Below, one piece after another: positions 7,696 through 15,816 of a DNA stretch of 47,548 nucleotides (its first letter is position 1; the number at the start of each line of letters is the position of its first letter). The notes beneath the pieces are model-generated. The model searched no databases and was not told the origin of the DNA. It saw only the letters and a program-made list of their open reading frames with translations. This stretch comes from Clostridia bacterium (GTDB lineage: Bacteria; Bacillota; Clostridia; Oscillospirales; CAG-272). The stretch spans positions 1 through 47,548 of the forward strand of contig JAGBSP010000038.1 in NCBI GenBank assembly GCA_017631855.1. Direction: 5' to 3'. A program made the position numbers and the translations under genes.

Positions 7696-8201
7696 GCAAA
7701 ATTCTTCCAAAGGACTATTTTTTACGTCCTGCGACCGAGCTTGCACCCGATCTTCTCGGAAAGTTTTTGTGTCGAAAAATAGAAAACGAAATCATCAAAG
7801 TTCGCATTCTTGAAACCGAGTGTTATTTTGGAGAAGAAGACACTGCTTGCCACGCGCACAAAGGAAGAACCGAGCGAACCGATATTATGTATCTGGCTGG
7901 TGGAAAGGCTTATGTTTATCTCTGCTACGGAATCCATTCTCTGTTGAATATTACAACAGGAAAAGAGGGACATCCCGAAGCCGTGCTGATCCGCGGCGTC
8001 GAAGGATCCATCGGTCCGGGGCGCCTGACCAAGCGGCTTTCGATCGACCGCACGCTCAACCGAATGCCACTCATCCCCGAAAGCGGACTTTGGCTCGAGG
8101 ACGATGGCGCACGCCCCGAATTTATCACCGCACCTCGCGTCGGCATTGATTACGCCAAGGAAGAAGATCGCAACCGTTTGTGGCGATTTATTGTAAAATA
8201 A
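7692..8201 (+). CDS. DNA-3-methyladenine glycosylase (AAG/MPG family)
   Basis: A 169-residue protein of the alkyladenine glycosylase family, which removes alkylated purines such as 3-methyladenine in base-excision repair. Visible blocks are FLRPATELAPDLLGKFLCR at the start, ILETECYFGEEDTACHAHKGRT, IMYLAGGKAYVYLCYGIHSLLNITTG, AVLIRGVE and GPGRLTKRLSID, the substrate pocket and helix-hairpin region of the family. The Glu in ETECY is the expected catalytic residue. It is somewhat shorter than the usual 190-210 residues but looks intact. The start overlaps the SDR stop (ATGA). Confidence 0.92.
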   Translation: MSKILPKDYFLRPATELAPDLLGKFLCRKIENEIIKVRILETECYFGEEDTACHAHKGRTERTDIMYLAGGKAYVYLCYGIHSLLNITTGKEGHPEAVLIRGVEGSIGPGRLTKRLSIDRTLNRMPLIPESGLWLEDDGARPEFITAPRVGIDYAKEEDRNRLWRFIVK

Positions 8202-8213
8202 AATTAAATTTTC

Positions 8214-8245
8214 AAGACGAACGGACTTTTTCGTTCGTCTTTTTG
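8214..8245 (+). terminator. Terminator after the glycosylase gene
   Basis: Stem AAGACGAACG / CGTTCGTCTT with an eight-base loop and a T tract, 13 nt after the stop codon. Confidence 0.88.
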
Positions 8246-8319
8246 TGTTGAAATATAATATACAAAAAGCATAGAGAATACTCGCCAAAAAAATCCCCGT
8301 ATTATCTCTTGTTTATCCC

Positions 8320-8348
8320 TTGACTTTTCTCTTTTTTTCGTGTATAAT
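8320..8348 (+). promoter_or_regulatory. Promoter of the hydratase-icd operon
   Basis: TTGACT (8320-8325) and TATAAT (8343-8348), 17 nt apart, about 60 nt before the hydratase start codon. Confidence 0.85.
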
Positions 8349-8408
8349 AATATGTTGTTTATAAATTTATTCTATTTTAGTTATATTTTTATTTTATAGG
8401 AGCAAGCT

Positions 8409-10652
8409 ATGATCCAACTGACTTCCCACGGCGTATATCTCGTGGACGGCAAGCCCGTCGCAAATGCGCCGATCTCCCCCGAAGAGGCAAGAAAAAATAC
8501 CATTGCCGCTTCGATCCTCCGTGCCCACAACGTCGGCTCGGACGAAAAGGCGCTCAACATTCGCTTTGACGCGCTCGTATCCCACGATATTACCTACGTC
8601 GGCATTATCCAGACGGCGCGTGCCAGCGGCCTCAAGGAATTCCCCATTCCCTATGCAATGACCAACTGCCACAACTCACTCTGTGCCGTCGGCGGTACCA
8701 TCAACGAGGACGACCACGTTTTTGGTCTGTCTGCGGCAAAGAAATACGGCGGCATTTACGTTCCCGCAAACCAGAGTGTCATTCACTCCTACGCACGCGA
8801 GGAGCTCGCAGGATGCGGAAAAATGATTCTCGGCTCCGACTCGCACACGCGCTACGGCGCACTCGGCACGATGGGTGTCGGCGAGGGCGGTCCTGAGCTT
8901 GTAAAGCAGCTGCTCAAGAATACTTATGACATCAACGCCCCCGAGGTCGTGCTCGTATATCTGACGGGCGAGCCTCGCCGCGGTATCGGTCCGCACGACG
9001 TTGCCATCGCGCTCGTCGGTGCAACCTTCGCTTCGGGCTTTGTCAAGAACAAGGTGCTCGAATTCGTCGGTCCCGGTGTCAAGCACCTGCCGATCGACTT
9101 CCGTAACGGCATTGACGTTATGACCACCGAAACGACCTGTCTCTCCTCGATTTGGGAAACCGACGAGGTTGTTAAGAAGCACTACGAGGCGCACGGACGC
9201 CCCGAGGAATACCGTGAGCTGAAGCCCGAGGGCATCGCTTACTACGATGCAATGATCGAAATCGATCTCTCCAAGATGGAATCGATGATCGCGCTTCCCT
9301 TCCACCCCTCGAACGCCTACACTATTCACGAGTTCGTCAAGAACGCTGACGAAATTCTTGCCTCGGTCGAAGCTGAAGCAAAGAAGAAATTCGGCAAGTG
9401 CAACCTCGACCTTCGTTCGAAGGTCAAGGACGGCAAGGTTCTTGCCGATCAGGGTATCATCGCAGGCTGTGCGGGCGGTATGTTCGACAGCATCGATGAA
9501 GCGTCCGCAATCCTCAAGGATCAGAGCACGGGCAACGGCTATTTCTCGCTGTCTGTTTACCCGACGAGCGTTCCCGTATCTCTTGAGCTCACGAAGCTGG
9601 GTGTCACCGCCGACCTGCTTTCGGCAGGCGCGGTCATCAAGCCCTCCTTCTGCGGTCCTTGCTTCGGCGCAGGTGACGTTCCCGCCAACAACGGACTTTC
9701 GCTCCGCCACACCACGAGAAACTTCCCGAACCGCGAAGGCTCCAAGCCCGGTGAAGGTCAGCTCTCCGGCGTTGCTTTGATGGACGCACGCAGCATTGCC
9801 GCAACGGCAAGAAACGGCGGTGTAATTACGGCGGCAACCGATATTGATTACGACTACACGCCTCACGAATATCACTTTGACAAATCGGTCTACGCAAAGC
9901 GCGTTTACTACGGCTACGGCAAGGCAGATCCCGACGCCGAGCTGATCTTTGGACCGAATATTACCGATTGGCCCACGCAGTACGAGCTCTCGGACAACCT
10001 GCTCGTCAAGCTCGCGGCAGTCATTCGCGATCCCGTGACCACCACCGACGAGCTGATTCCTTCGGGTGAAACCTCGTCCTACCGCTCGAACCCCCTGCGC
10101 CTTTCCGAGTTTGCGCTCTCCCGCCGCGTTCCCGAGTACGTCGGACGCTCCAAGGAGATTGCCGCAACCGAAGCCGCAAGAAGAGCAGGCGGCGACGTTT
10201 CGGAGCTCCGTTCGGTTCTCGCAAAGCTTGGCAACGCAGACGAGCTTCTGTCGAACACGCAGTTCGGCTCTTGCGTCTTTGCCAACAAGCCCGGCGACGG
10301 CTCGGCACGTGAGCAGGCAGCTTCCTGTCAGAAGGTACTTGGCGGCTTTGCCAACATCTGCTATGAGTTTGCAACCAAGCGTTACCGCTCCAACTGCATC
10401 AACTGGGGAATTCTTCCCTTCACGCTCCCCGAAGGCGCGCCCTTCGAGTACGAGGTCGGTGACTACGTCTTCGTCGAGGGAATCCGTGCCAAGATCGCCG
10501 CAGGCGTTGAGGAATTTGACGCCAAGGTCGTCAAGACCGACGGCAGCGTTGAGAGCATCACGCTCTTCGTCAAGGGTCTGACCGACGACGAAAAAGAGAT
10601 TATTCTCGACGGATGCTTGATGAACTACTACAAAGCACACAGCAACAATTAA
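8409..10652 (+). CDS. Aconitase-family hydratase (YbhJ-like)
   Basis: A 747-residue protein of the aconitase superfamily, in length and layout like the E. coli YbhJ group rather than AcnA or AcnB. Cluster-binding cysteines are recognisable in IIAGCAGGMFDS (counterpart of the GSCTNS loop) and SFCGPCFGAGD (counterpart of GPCIG). The substrate-binding loop SDSHTRYGALGTMGVGEGG is also present. A C-terminal swivelling domain follows. With icd only 41 nt downstream, the likely role is isomerising citrate to isocitrate so that 2-oxoglutarate can be made for glutamate. That role is inferred from context, as the YbhJ group is poorly characterised. Start follows AGGAGCAAGCT. Confidence 0.85.
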   Translation: MIQLTSHGVYLVDGKPVANAPISPEEARKNTIAASILRAHNVGSDEKALNIRFDALVSHDITYVGIIQTARASGLKEFPIPYAMTNCHNSLCAVGGTINEDDHVFGLSAAKKYGGIYVPANQSVIHSYAREELAGCGKMILGSDSHTRYGALGTMGVGEGGPELVKQLLKNTYDINAPEVVLVYLTGEPRRGIGPHDVAIALVGATFASGFVKNKVLEFVGPGVKHLPIDFRNGIDVMTTETTCLSSIWETDEVVKKHYEAHGRPEEYRELKPEGIAYYDAMIEIDLSKMESMIALPFHPSNAYTIHEFVKNADEILASVEAEAKKKFGKCNLDLRSKVKDGKVLADQGIIAGCAGGMFDSIDEASAILKDQSTGNGYFSLSVYPTSVPVSLELTKLGVTADLLSAGAVIKPSFCGPCFGAGDVPANNGLSLRHTTRNFPNREGSKPGEGQLSGVALMDARSIAATARNGGVITAATDIDYDYTPHEYHFDKSVYAKRVYYGYGKADPDAELIFGPNITDWPTQYELSDNLLVKLAAVIRDPVTTTDELIPSGETSSYRSNPLRLSEFALSRRVPEYVGRSKEIAATEAARRAGGDVSELRSVLAKLGNADELLSNTQFGSCVFANKPGDGSAREQAASCQKVLGGFANICYEFATKRYRSNCINWGILPFTLPEGAPFEYEVGDYVFVEGIRAKIAAGVEEFDAKVVKTDGSVESITLFVKGLTDDEKEIILDGCLMNYYKAHSNN

Positions 10653-10693
10653 ACCGTTTTTAAATTTTTCAAACTGTTCGGAGGTATTGAACT

Positions 10694-11908
10694 ATGGAAA
10701 AGATCAAAATGACAACCCCCCTCGTCGAGATGGACGGCGACGAAATGACAAGAATTCTTTGGCAGATGATCAAGGACGAGCTGTTGCTCCCCTTTATCGA
10801 TCTGAAGACCGAATATTACGACCTCGGACTCGTTGAGCGCGAGAACACCAAGGATCAGGTCACAATCGACAGTGCCAACGCAACGCTGAAGTACGGCGTT
10901 GCCGTCAAGTGCGCAACCATCACCCCCAACAAGCAGAGAGTTGAAGAATACAACCTGACCGAGATGTGGAAGAGCCCGAACGGCACCATCCGCGCCATCC
11001 TCGACGGTACGGTATTCCGCGCTCCCATTCTGATTGATTCGATCAAGCCTGCGGTTCGCAATTGGAAGAAGCCGATTACCATCGCGCGTCACGCATATGG
11101 CGACGTTTACAAGGCAACCGAGCACCGCGTAGAGGGTCCCGGCAAGGCTGAGCTTCTCTTCACCGCCGCTGACGGTACCGAGTTCCGCGAAACCATCTAC
11201 GACTTCGAGTGCGGCGGCGTTCTTCAGGGTCAGTACAATAAGGATTCCTCGATCGAGTCCTTCGCACACTCCTGCTTCCAGTACGCGCTTGACACCAAGC
11301 AGGACCTTTGGTTTGCTACCAAGGATACCATCTCCAAGAAATACGACCAGACCTTCAAGCTGACCTTCCAGCGCATCTTTGATGAGAGCTACAAGGCAAA
11401 GTTTGACGAGCTCGGCATCGAATATTTCTACACCCTCATCGACGACGCCGTTGCGCGTGTCATTCGTAGCGAGGGCGGTTACATCTGGGCATGCAAGAAC
11501 TACGACGGCGACGTTATGAGTGATATGGTATCGACTGCGTTCGGTTCGCTTGCGATGATGACCTCGGTACTTGTTTCACCCGACGGAAAGTACGAGTATG
11601 AAGCAGCACACGGCACGGTCACCCGTCACTACTACCGCTATCTCAAGGGAGAGGACACCTCAACAAACCCCATGGCAACCATCTATGCTTGGTCGGGTGC
11701 GCTCCGCAAGAGAGGTGAGCTGGACGGTCTTTCGGATCTTGTAAGCTTCGCTGATAAGCTCGAGGAAGCTTGTATCGATACCCTCAACGACGGCATTATG
11801 ACCAAGGACCTCGTCGGCCTCGTGAGCGAAGGATACACGGCAACCGCCGTCAACTCGATCGGCTTCATCAAGGCGATCAGAGAAAGACTTGAGAAGAAGT
11901 TAGCTTAA
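10694..11908 (+). CDS. icd: NADP-dependent isocitrate dehydrogenase (eukaryotic-type, type II)
   Basis: A 404-residue isocitrate dehydrogenase of the homodimeric type II subfamily shared with eukaryotic IDH1/2. It opens [20 protein letters not shown], followed by [21 protein letters not shown], the [10 protein letters not shown] phosphate/substrate loop, KRYDQTF-like [14 protein letters not shown], and the metal-binding [19 protein letters not shown] block. [13 protein letters not shown] marks the cofactor pocket. It oxidises isocitrate to 2-oxoglutarate and CO2 with NADP. It is paired with the upstream hydratase under one promoter; a CGGAGGTATTGAACT site precedes the ATG. No citrate synthase is in the window. 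Confidence 0.95.
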   Translation: MEKIKMTTPLVEMDGDEMTRILWQMIKDELLLPFIDLKTEYYDLGLVERENTKDQVTIDSANATLKYGVAVKCATITPNKQRVEEYNLTEMWKSPNGTIRAILDGTVFRAPILIDSIKPAVRNWKKPITIARHAYGDVYKATEHRVEGPGKAELLFTAADGTEFRETIYDFECGGVLQGQYNKDSSIESFAHSCFQYALDTKQDLWFATKDTISKKYDQTFKLTFQRIFDESYKAKFDELGIEYFYTLIDDAVARVIRSEGGYIWACKNYDGDVMSDMVSTAFGSLAMMTSVLVSPDGKYEYEAAHGTVTRHYYRYLKGEDTSTNPMATIYAWSGALRKRGELDGLSDLVSFADKLEEACIDTLNDGIMTKDLVGLVSEGYTATAVNSIGFIKAIRERLEKKLA

Positions 11909-11926
11909 GGATAGATAAGGACGCGT

Positions 11927-11958
11927 GTTACTTTTTCTTTCGGGAAAGAAAAAGTAAC
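11927..11958. repeat. Perfect 14-bp palindrome, GTTACTTTTTCTTT element
   Basis: The arms GTTACTTTTTCTTT and AAAGAAAAAGTAAC flank a CGGG loop and match perfectly. CCAAAAAGAAAG follows. A second nearly intact copy is at 12189-12216 and a decayed one at 2195-2237. It starts 18 nt after the icd stop and may also help end that transcript, although it lacks a T tract. Confidence 0.85.
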
Positions 11959-12049
11959 CAAAAAGAAAGCTGCACCAAAAAGTGTGAAAGTTTTTGATCA
12001 AGCTTTTTTCAAAAAGCTTGCGGAGTCCAGAGGCAGCGCCTCGGTCGCC

Positions 12050-12093
12050 CAACGTTTTCGAAGAAAACTTGCCGTTGAGCGAAGCGAAACATC
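12050..12093. repeat. 44-bp structured repeat, copy 1
   Basis: The core starts CAACGTTTTCGAAGAAAACT and ends GAGCGAAGCGAAACATC. It folds as GTTTTC-GAA-GAAAAC inside a CAAC/GTTG stem. It is identical to copy 2 (12306-12349) except at about one position. Flanking TCGCCC and GGGCGA (12045-12050 and 12102-12107) can close it as an outer stem. Confidence 0.75.
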
Positions 12094-12188
12094 GTCGCAA
12101 CGGGCGAAACTCCCTATCGTTCATAAGCGCCCGAAAGGGTGAATTGCATCGAAGATGCAAGAGGGGAAACCACAAGTGGGGTTTCCCC

Positions 12189-12216
12189 TACTTTTCTTTC
12201 GGGAAAGAAAAAGTAA
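12189..12216. repeat. Second copy of the GTTACTTTTTCTTT palindrome
   Basis: TACTTTTCTTTCGGGAAAGAAAAAGTAAC repeats the first palindrome with one T missing in the left arm. It is followed by the same CCAAAAAGAAAGC sequence as copy 1. Confidence 0.8.
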
Positions 12217-12227
12217 CCAAAAAGAAA

Positions 12228-12259
12228 GCAACACAATTTTTGGATTGTGTTGCTTTTTT
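12228..12259 (+). terminator. Terminator-like hairpin in the repeat mosaic
   Basis: Stem GCAACACAAT / ATTGTGTTGC with a TTTTGG loop and six T residues on the plus side. It would end any plus-strand transcript coming through from icd. Confidence 0.7.
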
Positions 12260-12305
12260 CTTTGTACAGATTTCGGCTTTCTAAGGAAAAACCTTGGCGG
12301 ACACG

Positions 12306-12349
12306 CAACGTTTTCGAAGAAAACTTGCAGTTGAGCGAAGCGAAACATC
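12306..12349. repeat. 44-bp structured repeat, copy 2
   Basis: Same core as 12050-12093. Here the closing stem is CTTGGCGG (12293-12300) with CCGCCAAG (12353-12360). This differs in sequence from the closing stem of copy 1 but is equally well paired. Confidence 0.75.
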
Positions 12350-12368
12350 TTACCGCCAAGTTTTGATT

Positions 12369-13121
12369 TTATTTTAACTCAATAAACACCACTTCAGGCT
12401 CATTGAAAATTCGCGGAATCTTGCCCGATTTTTTGAGTCCCGTGCTGATGACAAGGCGATTTTCGTGCACGCCTGCCGTATATTTCGGGAAAAGCCCCTG
12501 TCCCGGAGCAAAGACGCCGCGGCCGAAGATGCGCCACTGACCGCCGTGCGCGTGACCGCTGACGATGAGATCGATGGGATAGTCCTTCAGATATTTCGCG
12601 TAATATTCGGGATGATGACACAGAAGCACGCGAGGCGCGTCGACCTTGCAAAATTCATCAAGCCACGAAAGATTTGGCATTCTTCCCTCGTTGATCAGAC
12701 CCGAATAAAGTCCGCCAAAGGCAATTCCGTCACGGAGCACGAAGGAGTCGCCAAGAAAGGTTGTGCCCGTTTCTTCTATGCGTTGCAGATCCCCTACGTC
12801 GTAATTTCGTTCCATCACCAGAAGCCGCCAATGCACGCTCCAAGAGCGCGTTCCGCCGTCCTCGTGATTTCCCGTGGTATAAAAGCTCGGAGCAATCTCG
12901 GAAGCTCCTCGAAGCATTCCGAGAGCATTCTCGTGCCACGCGTTATCCTTGCCGTCCAGACGTTCAAAAATATCCCCCGGCAGTAAGATATAGTCAGGAC
13001 GTTCCTTGCAAAGCAATGAAAGTGCTTCGTCGGGATTCTGCCCATGCAAATCGGACACGAGCGCAAATTTCAACTTTTTGGAAAAATTCCCTTGCGGGAG
13101 AAAGATCGTCGTTTTTTTCAT
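12369..13121 (-). CDS. Metallophosphoesterase (YkuE-like)
   Basis: A 250-residue calcineurin-like phosphoesterase. The metal ligands appear in order: ALVSDLHG (D-x-H), LLPGDIFE (GD), TTGNHED (GNH[ED]), LCHHPEY and SGHAHGGQW (GHxH). The GHAHGGQ ending is typical of the YkuE/YaeI group, which acts on lipid-linked or cyclic phosphate substrates; the substrate here cannot be told. No signal peptide is obvious. Its promoter lies just upstream (13151-13179), and an AGGAGAATATCCG site precedes the ATG. It is convergent with icd across the repeat mosaic. Confidence 0.9.
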   Translation of the reverse strand: MKKTTIFLPQGNFSKKLKFALVSDLHGQNPDEALSLLCKERPDYILLPGDIFERLDGKDNAWHENALGMLRGASEIAPSFYTTGNHEDGGTRSWSVHWRLLVMERNYDVGDLQRIEETGTTFLGDSFVLRDGIAFGGLYSGLINEGRMPNLSWLDEFCKVDAPRVLLCHHPEYYAKYLKDYPIDLIVSGHAHGGQWRIFGRGVFAPGQGLFPKYTAGVHENRLVISTGLKKSGKIPRIFNEPEVVFIELK

Positions 13122-13150
13122 CGGATATTCTCCTTTTGGTTTCTGCTTTT

Positions 13151-13179
13151 ATTTTATCATATTGCAGAAACGATGTCAA
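13151..13179 (-). promoter_or_regulatory. Promoter of the metallophosphoesterase gene
   Basis: TTGACA (13174-13179) and TAAAAT (13151-13156), 17-nt spacer, reading leftward. Confidence 0.8.
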
Positions 13180-13192
13180 GAAATATTGCCGC

Positions 13193-13221
13193 AAAAAAGG
13201 GTTGCGCCGAAGCGCAACCCT
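13193..13221 (-). terminator. Terminator of the orphan lipoprotein gene
   Basis: On the minus strand AGGGTTGCGC / GCGCAACCCT with a TTCG tetraloop runs into six T residues, 30 nt past the stop of the upstream gene. Confidence 0.88.
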
Positions 13222-13250
13222 AAATTGATTGATGTAAGATCGAATCTTAA

Positions 13251-14834
13251 TTACTTTGTAAGCAGATAGTAATCGAAGCCGTCCTCGGTAGCAACTGCGA
13301 AGATCTTCTTATCGTCGTTGTTCGAAGCAACGAAATCAATCTCGTCGTCAAACGTCTTGATCTCCGTTCCGTCAGCTGCGTAGTAGGTGTAAGAACCTTC
13401 GTCAACGATGACGTAACCGAACTCGGTCAGCTCGAAGTCCTTATTGGTTTCCTTTGCTACATCGTAGGAATAAACGGTCTTCTGTTCGCCATTGCAGAAT
13501 GCGAGAACGCTATACTTCTCCTCGTCGCCTTCCTTGACGAATACCGTGTTACCAACCGAATCAATTACCTCAGCCTCATTTGCGATCAGGTCGTAAACGA
13601 GCGTGAAGGTGAGGTCATAGATTGCTCTGTCGGTTACGATGTAACCGCCAACAATTGCCTCATACTCCTCGGTCACAGCAAACTGAAGCTTGCCCTTACC
13701 GTTGATCAGAGCCTCACCGTAAACGGTGTCAACAACGTACAGATCATCAGCCACCTTCGTGGGAACACCGTACTGACCGTCAACCAGCTTCAGCGACTTC
13801 TGAGCCTTAGCGGAGTTGTTCATCAGAACAACGTCCTCATTTTTTCTATTGAAGTCAAGCTGCTTATTTTCAATTTTTGCGATACCTGCAATGTTCTCCC
13901 ACTTATCGGTGAACTCATTCTCCTCGGGAGTCTCGGTGTTGTCATACACCTCATAGTTGGGAGCAAGCCACGTAACAACGTAGTCAAGATCAAGATCCTT
14001 CACGTCTCCCTTGGGAGTAACAAGTACGGAAACGAGATCCAACTTTTCGGTATCCTCAATAAAGTCAAATTTCTTAGCGTCATCGTTGAGCTCAACAGCA
14101 TACTGAATCAGAACGTTACCGTTATTCAGTACGTAAGGATAACCGCCAATATCACTATGCACTGCATAAGAAGGAAGCGTGTAGGTAGCTACGGGAGTAA
14201 AGTCCAGATCGTAAATAATGAGCGTTTCCTCGTCGAAGGAATAGAAGAATTCGTCGTTGTAATTTTCGAAATTGTCATAGGAAACGTAAGCAGGAACTGC
14301 ACCCTTTTCGGTCAGAGCACCGGTTGCAGCGTCAACGTTGTACATCACAGCGTTGATGATAACGAGCTTGTCGGTAACAACCTTTGCGTCGCCGATCTCG
14401 TACTTTTCCTCCACCGAAGCGATCTCAGCACCGGTTGCGTCGTGGTAGTACTTCATTACCTTGTCGTCACCGTCATCGGTAGCGGTGGTCTTGGTAACAA
14501 CGTAGATCGGAGCACCGTCTACAAAGGTAACCACATAAGTCTTATCCTCGTCGCTGGTCAGCGTGTCGCCAACAACTTCGCCGGCACGGAAGCTGAATAC
14601 TTTTACCTTCAGTCCGTCCTCAGCATCTGCAAATACTGCGAATTCGGAATTTGCCTCAACAAGAGTATAGCCGTCCAAATCGGAAAGCTTCTCTGCACTT
14701 GTGTAGAGCTTTTCATTGACGTCGAAGTCTTCGTTGAAAACCTTCTTCAGGTTCGAAACGGTAGCACAAGACGCCAGAACCATTGCAACAACAAGCATCA
14801 TTGCAAAAAGTCCCAAAAGTTTGAGTTTTTTCAT
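13251..14834 (-). CDS. Orphan lipoprotein of unknown function
   Basis: I do not recognise this 527-residue protein. The start at 14834 follows GGAGGATTTT and gives MKKLKLLGLFAMMLVVAMVL followed by ASC, a lipoprotein signal with the acylated Cys at about residue 23. The mature part is acidic, rich in Asp, Glu, Val and Tyr, with recurring strands such as GGYPYVLNNGNVLI, GGYIVTDRAIYDLTF and FGYVIVDEGSYTYYAADGTEI. Regularly spaced short beta strands with Tyr-Asp turns suggest a repeat beta fold, possibly a propeller. That is inference. It should be anchored outside the membrane. It is monocistronic, with its own perfect promoter and terminator. Confidence 0.75.
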   Translation of the reverse strand: MKKLKLLGLFAMMLVVAMVLASCATVSNLKKVFNEDFDVNEKLYTSAEKLSDLDGYTLVEANSEFAVFADAEDGLKVKVFSFRAGEVVGDTLTSDEDKTYVVTFVDGAPIYVVTKTTATDDGDDKVMKYYHDATGAEIASVEEKYEIGDAKVVTDKLVIINAVMYNVDAATGALTEKGAVPAYVSYDNFENYNDEFFYSFDEETLIIYDLDFTPVATYTLPSYAVHSDIGGYPYVLNNGNVLIQYAVELNDDAKKFDFIEDTEKLDLVSVLVTPKGDVKDLDLDYVVTWLAPNYEVYDNTETPEENEFTDKWENIAGIAKIENKQLDFNRKNEDVVLMNNSAKAQKSLKLVDGQYGVPTKVADDLYVVDTVYGEALINGKGKLQFAVTEEYEAIVGGYIVTDRAIYDLTFTLVYDLIANEAEVIDSVGNTVFVKEGDEEKYSVLAFCNGEQKTVYSYDVAKETNKDFELTEFGYVIVDEGSYTYYAADGTEIKTFDDEIDFVASNNDDKKIFAVATEDGFDYYLLTK

Positions 14835-14880
14835 AAAATCCTCCACTTATAATTTTTTTAGAGCATTACACTCTGGCTTT

Positions 14881-14909
14881 ATTATAGCACCGAGGGTCCA
14901 GTTTGTCAA
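14881..14909 (-). promoter_or_regulatory. Promoter of the orphan lipoprotein gene
   Basis: Consensus TTGACA (14904-14909) and TATAAT (14881-14886), 17 nt apart. Confidence 0.88.
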
Positions 14910-14995
14910 TGCTTTTGTGAAATTTTTTTAAACGAGATTGACATATTTACCAAACTATCAGCTTGATTTTAAGCAATATTAACCAAATTATTACC

Positions 14996-15034
14996 AAAAA
15001 ATGGCGTTTTCCCTCCCGAGAAACGCCATTTTTT
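14996..15034. terminator. Terminator downstream of spoVT
   Basis: Arms AAAAAATGGCGTTT and AAACGCCATTTTTT around a loop of about twelve bases, with A/T tracts on both sides. It lies 36 nt past the spoVT stop and could work in either direction. Confidence 0.85.
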
Positions 15035-15069
15035 GTAGTTTGGAATGTCGTACTTCCTCTGCGAAGAAC

Positions 15070-15627
15070 TCACGATTCCATCTGTTTTCCAAGAAAGCCT
15101 GCCGCGGTTAAAATCAGCTTTGCCTCGATTTCGGCGGCGTTTGCCTCTCTCGTTCGCTCGCTTCCCTCCTCCACGAGCGAGGCAATACACCCAACCACGT
15201 CGCCCTCGCTAACAATGGGCATCGCACAGCTTACAACGTGCCCCGTGCGCTCGGCAAGCGGAGAAATTTCGTCCCCTCCTTCACGGCGAGTGTACATTCC
15301 GCGCCCCTCCATCACTCGTTCCAGCTCGTCGGACAGAGGGCGCTCGTTGTATTCCTTACGGGAAACCCCCGCCGATGCGATCACGGCATCGCGATCGCAA
15401 ATAATCACCGACAAGTGGCAGGTTTTATAGAGCGTTTCGGCATACTGTGCGGCAAAGGACGAAAGCTCCCCGATGGGAGAATATTTCTTGAAAATGACCT
15501 CTCCCTCCCGATCGGTGTAGATCTCGAGCGGATCGCCCTCGCGGATTCTCATAGTTCTTCTGATCTCTTTGGGGATCACAACACGACCAAGGTCGTCGAT
15601 TCTTCTTACAATTCCTGTTGCTTTCAT
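15070..15627 (-). CDS. spoVT: Stage V sporulation protein T
   Basis: A 185-residue AbrB-family regulator. The N-terminal swapped-hairpin DNA-binding domain MKATGIVRRIDDLGRVVIPK..RRTMRIREGDPLEIY (residues 1-40) is nearly identical to Bacillus SpoVT. It is followed by a GAF-like domain (about 55-180), also as in SpoVT (178 residues). SpoVT modulates sigma-G-dependent genes in the forespore, so this gene marks the organism as a spore former. Upstream there is a TATAAT-like box at 15688-15693 but no clear -35, which would fit a sporulation sigma factor. The ATG is preceded by CAAGGAGATTTTTATATAA. Confidence 0.95.
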   Translation of the reverse strand: MKATGIVRRIDDLGRVVIPKEIRRTMRIREGDPLEIYTDREGEVIFKKYSPIGELSSFAAQYAETLYKTCHLSVIICDRDAVIASAGVSRKEYNERPLSDELERVMEGRGMYTRREGGDEISPLAERTGHVVSCAMPIVSEGDVVGCIASLVEEGSERTREANAAEIEAKLILTAAGFLGKQMES

Positions 15628-15749
15628 TTATATAAAAATCTCCTTGCTTTGCAAATTTGTACCTTTAGTATTTGTCGTCAAAAGAAAATTATACTGAAAA
15701 GGCATACTTTTTATGGCAACATTTGATTGTCAATTCATCCCGAAAATCG

Positions 15750-15778
15750 TTGACACTCGATGAATTTTGTGGTATAAT
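15750..15778 (+). promoter_or_regulatory. Promoter of the phosphate-transport operon
   Basis: Consensus TTGACA (15750-15755) and TATAAT (15773-15778), 17-nt spacer, about 30 nt before the GGGAGGAG site of the first gene. Confidence 0.9.
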
Positions 15779-15816
15779 TTACTTAAGTACAATATTCATT
15801 TGGGAGGAGTTTTGAT

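Larger units (their letters stand above)
11909..12368. repeat. Non-coding palindrome mosaic between convergent genes
   Basis: This 460-nt gap between icd and the metallophosphoesterase gene has no convincing gene. It is built from hairpins: the 14-bp palindrome, AAGCTTTTTTCAAAAAGCTT near 11999, GGAGTCCAGAGGCAGCGCCT near 12022, two 44-bp repeats, TTGCATC-GAA-GATGCAA near 12144, GGGGAAACC/GGTTTCCCC near 12162-12188, and a terminator-like stem at 12228-12253. The pattern suggests an accumulation of small non-autonomous (MITE- or REP-like) elements or a structured RNA. Confidence 0.75.

Noticed and set aside
8676-10640. 654-codon open frame on the minus strand opposite the aconitase-family gene
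   Set aside because: It is a product of codon bias in the real gene (frequent GAC, GGC and GTC codons); no start signal and no recognisable domains.
12114-12359. Short open frames of 75-96 codons within the 11909-12368 mosaic
   Set aside because: They translate palindromic repeats, overlap each other on both strands and repeat the same peptide (CFASLN-like), so they are not likely to be genes.
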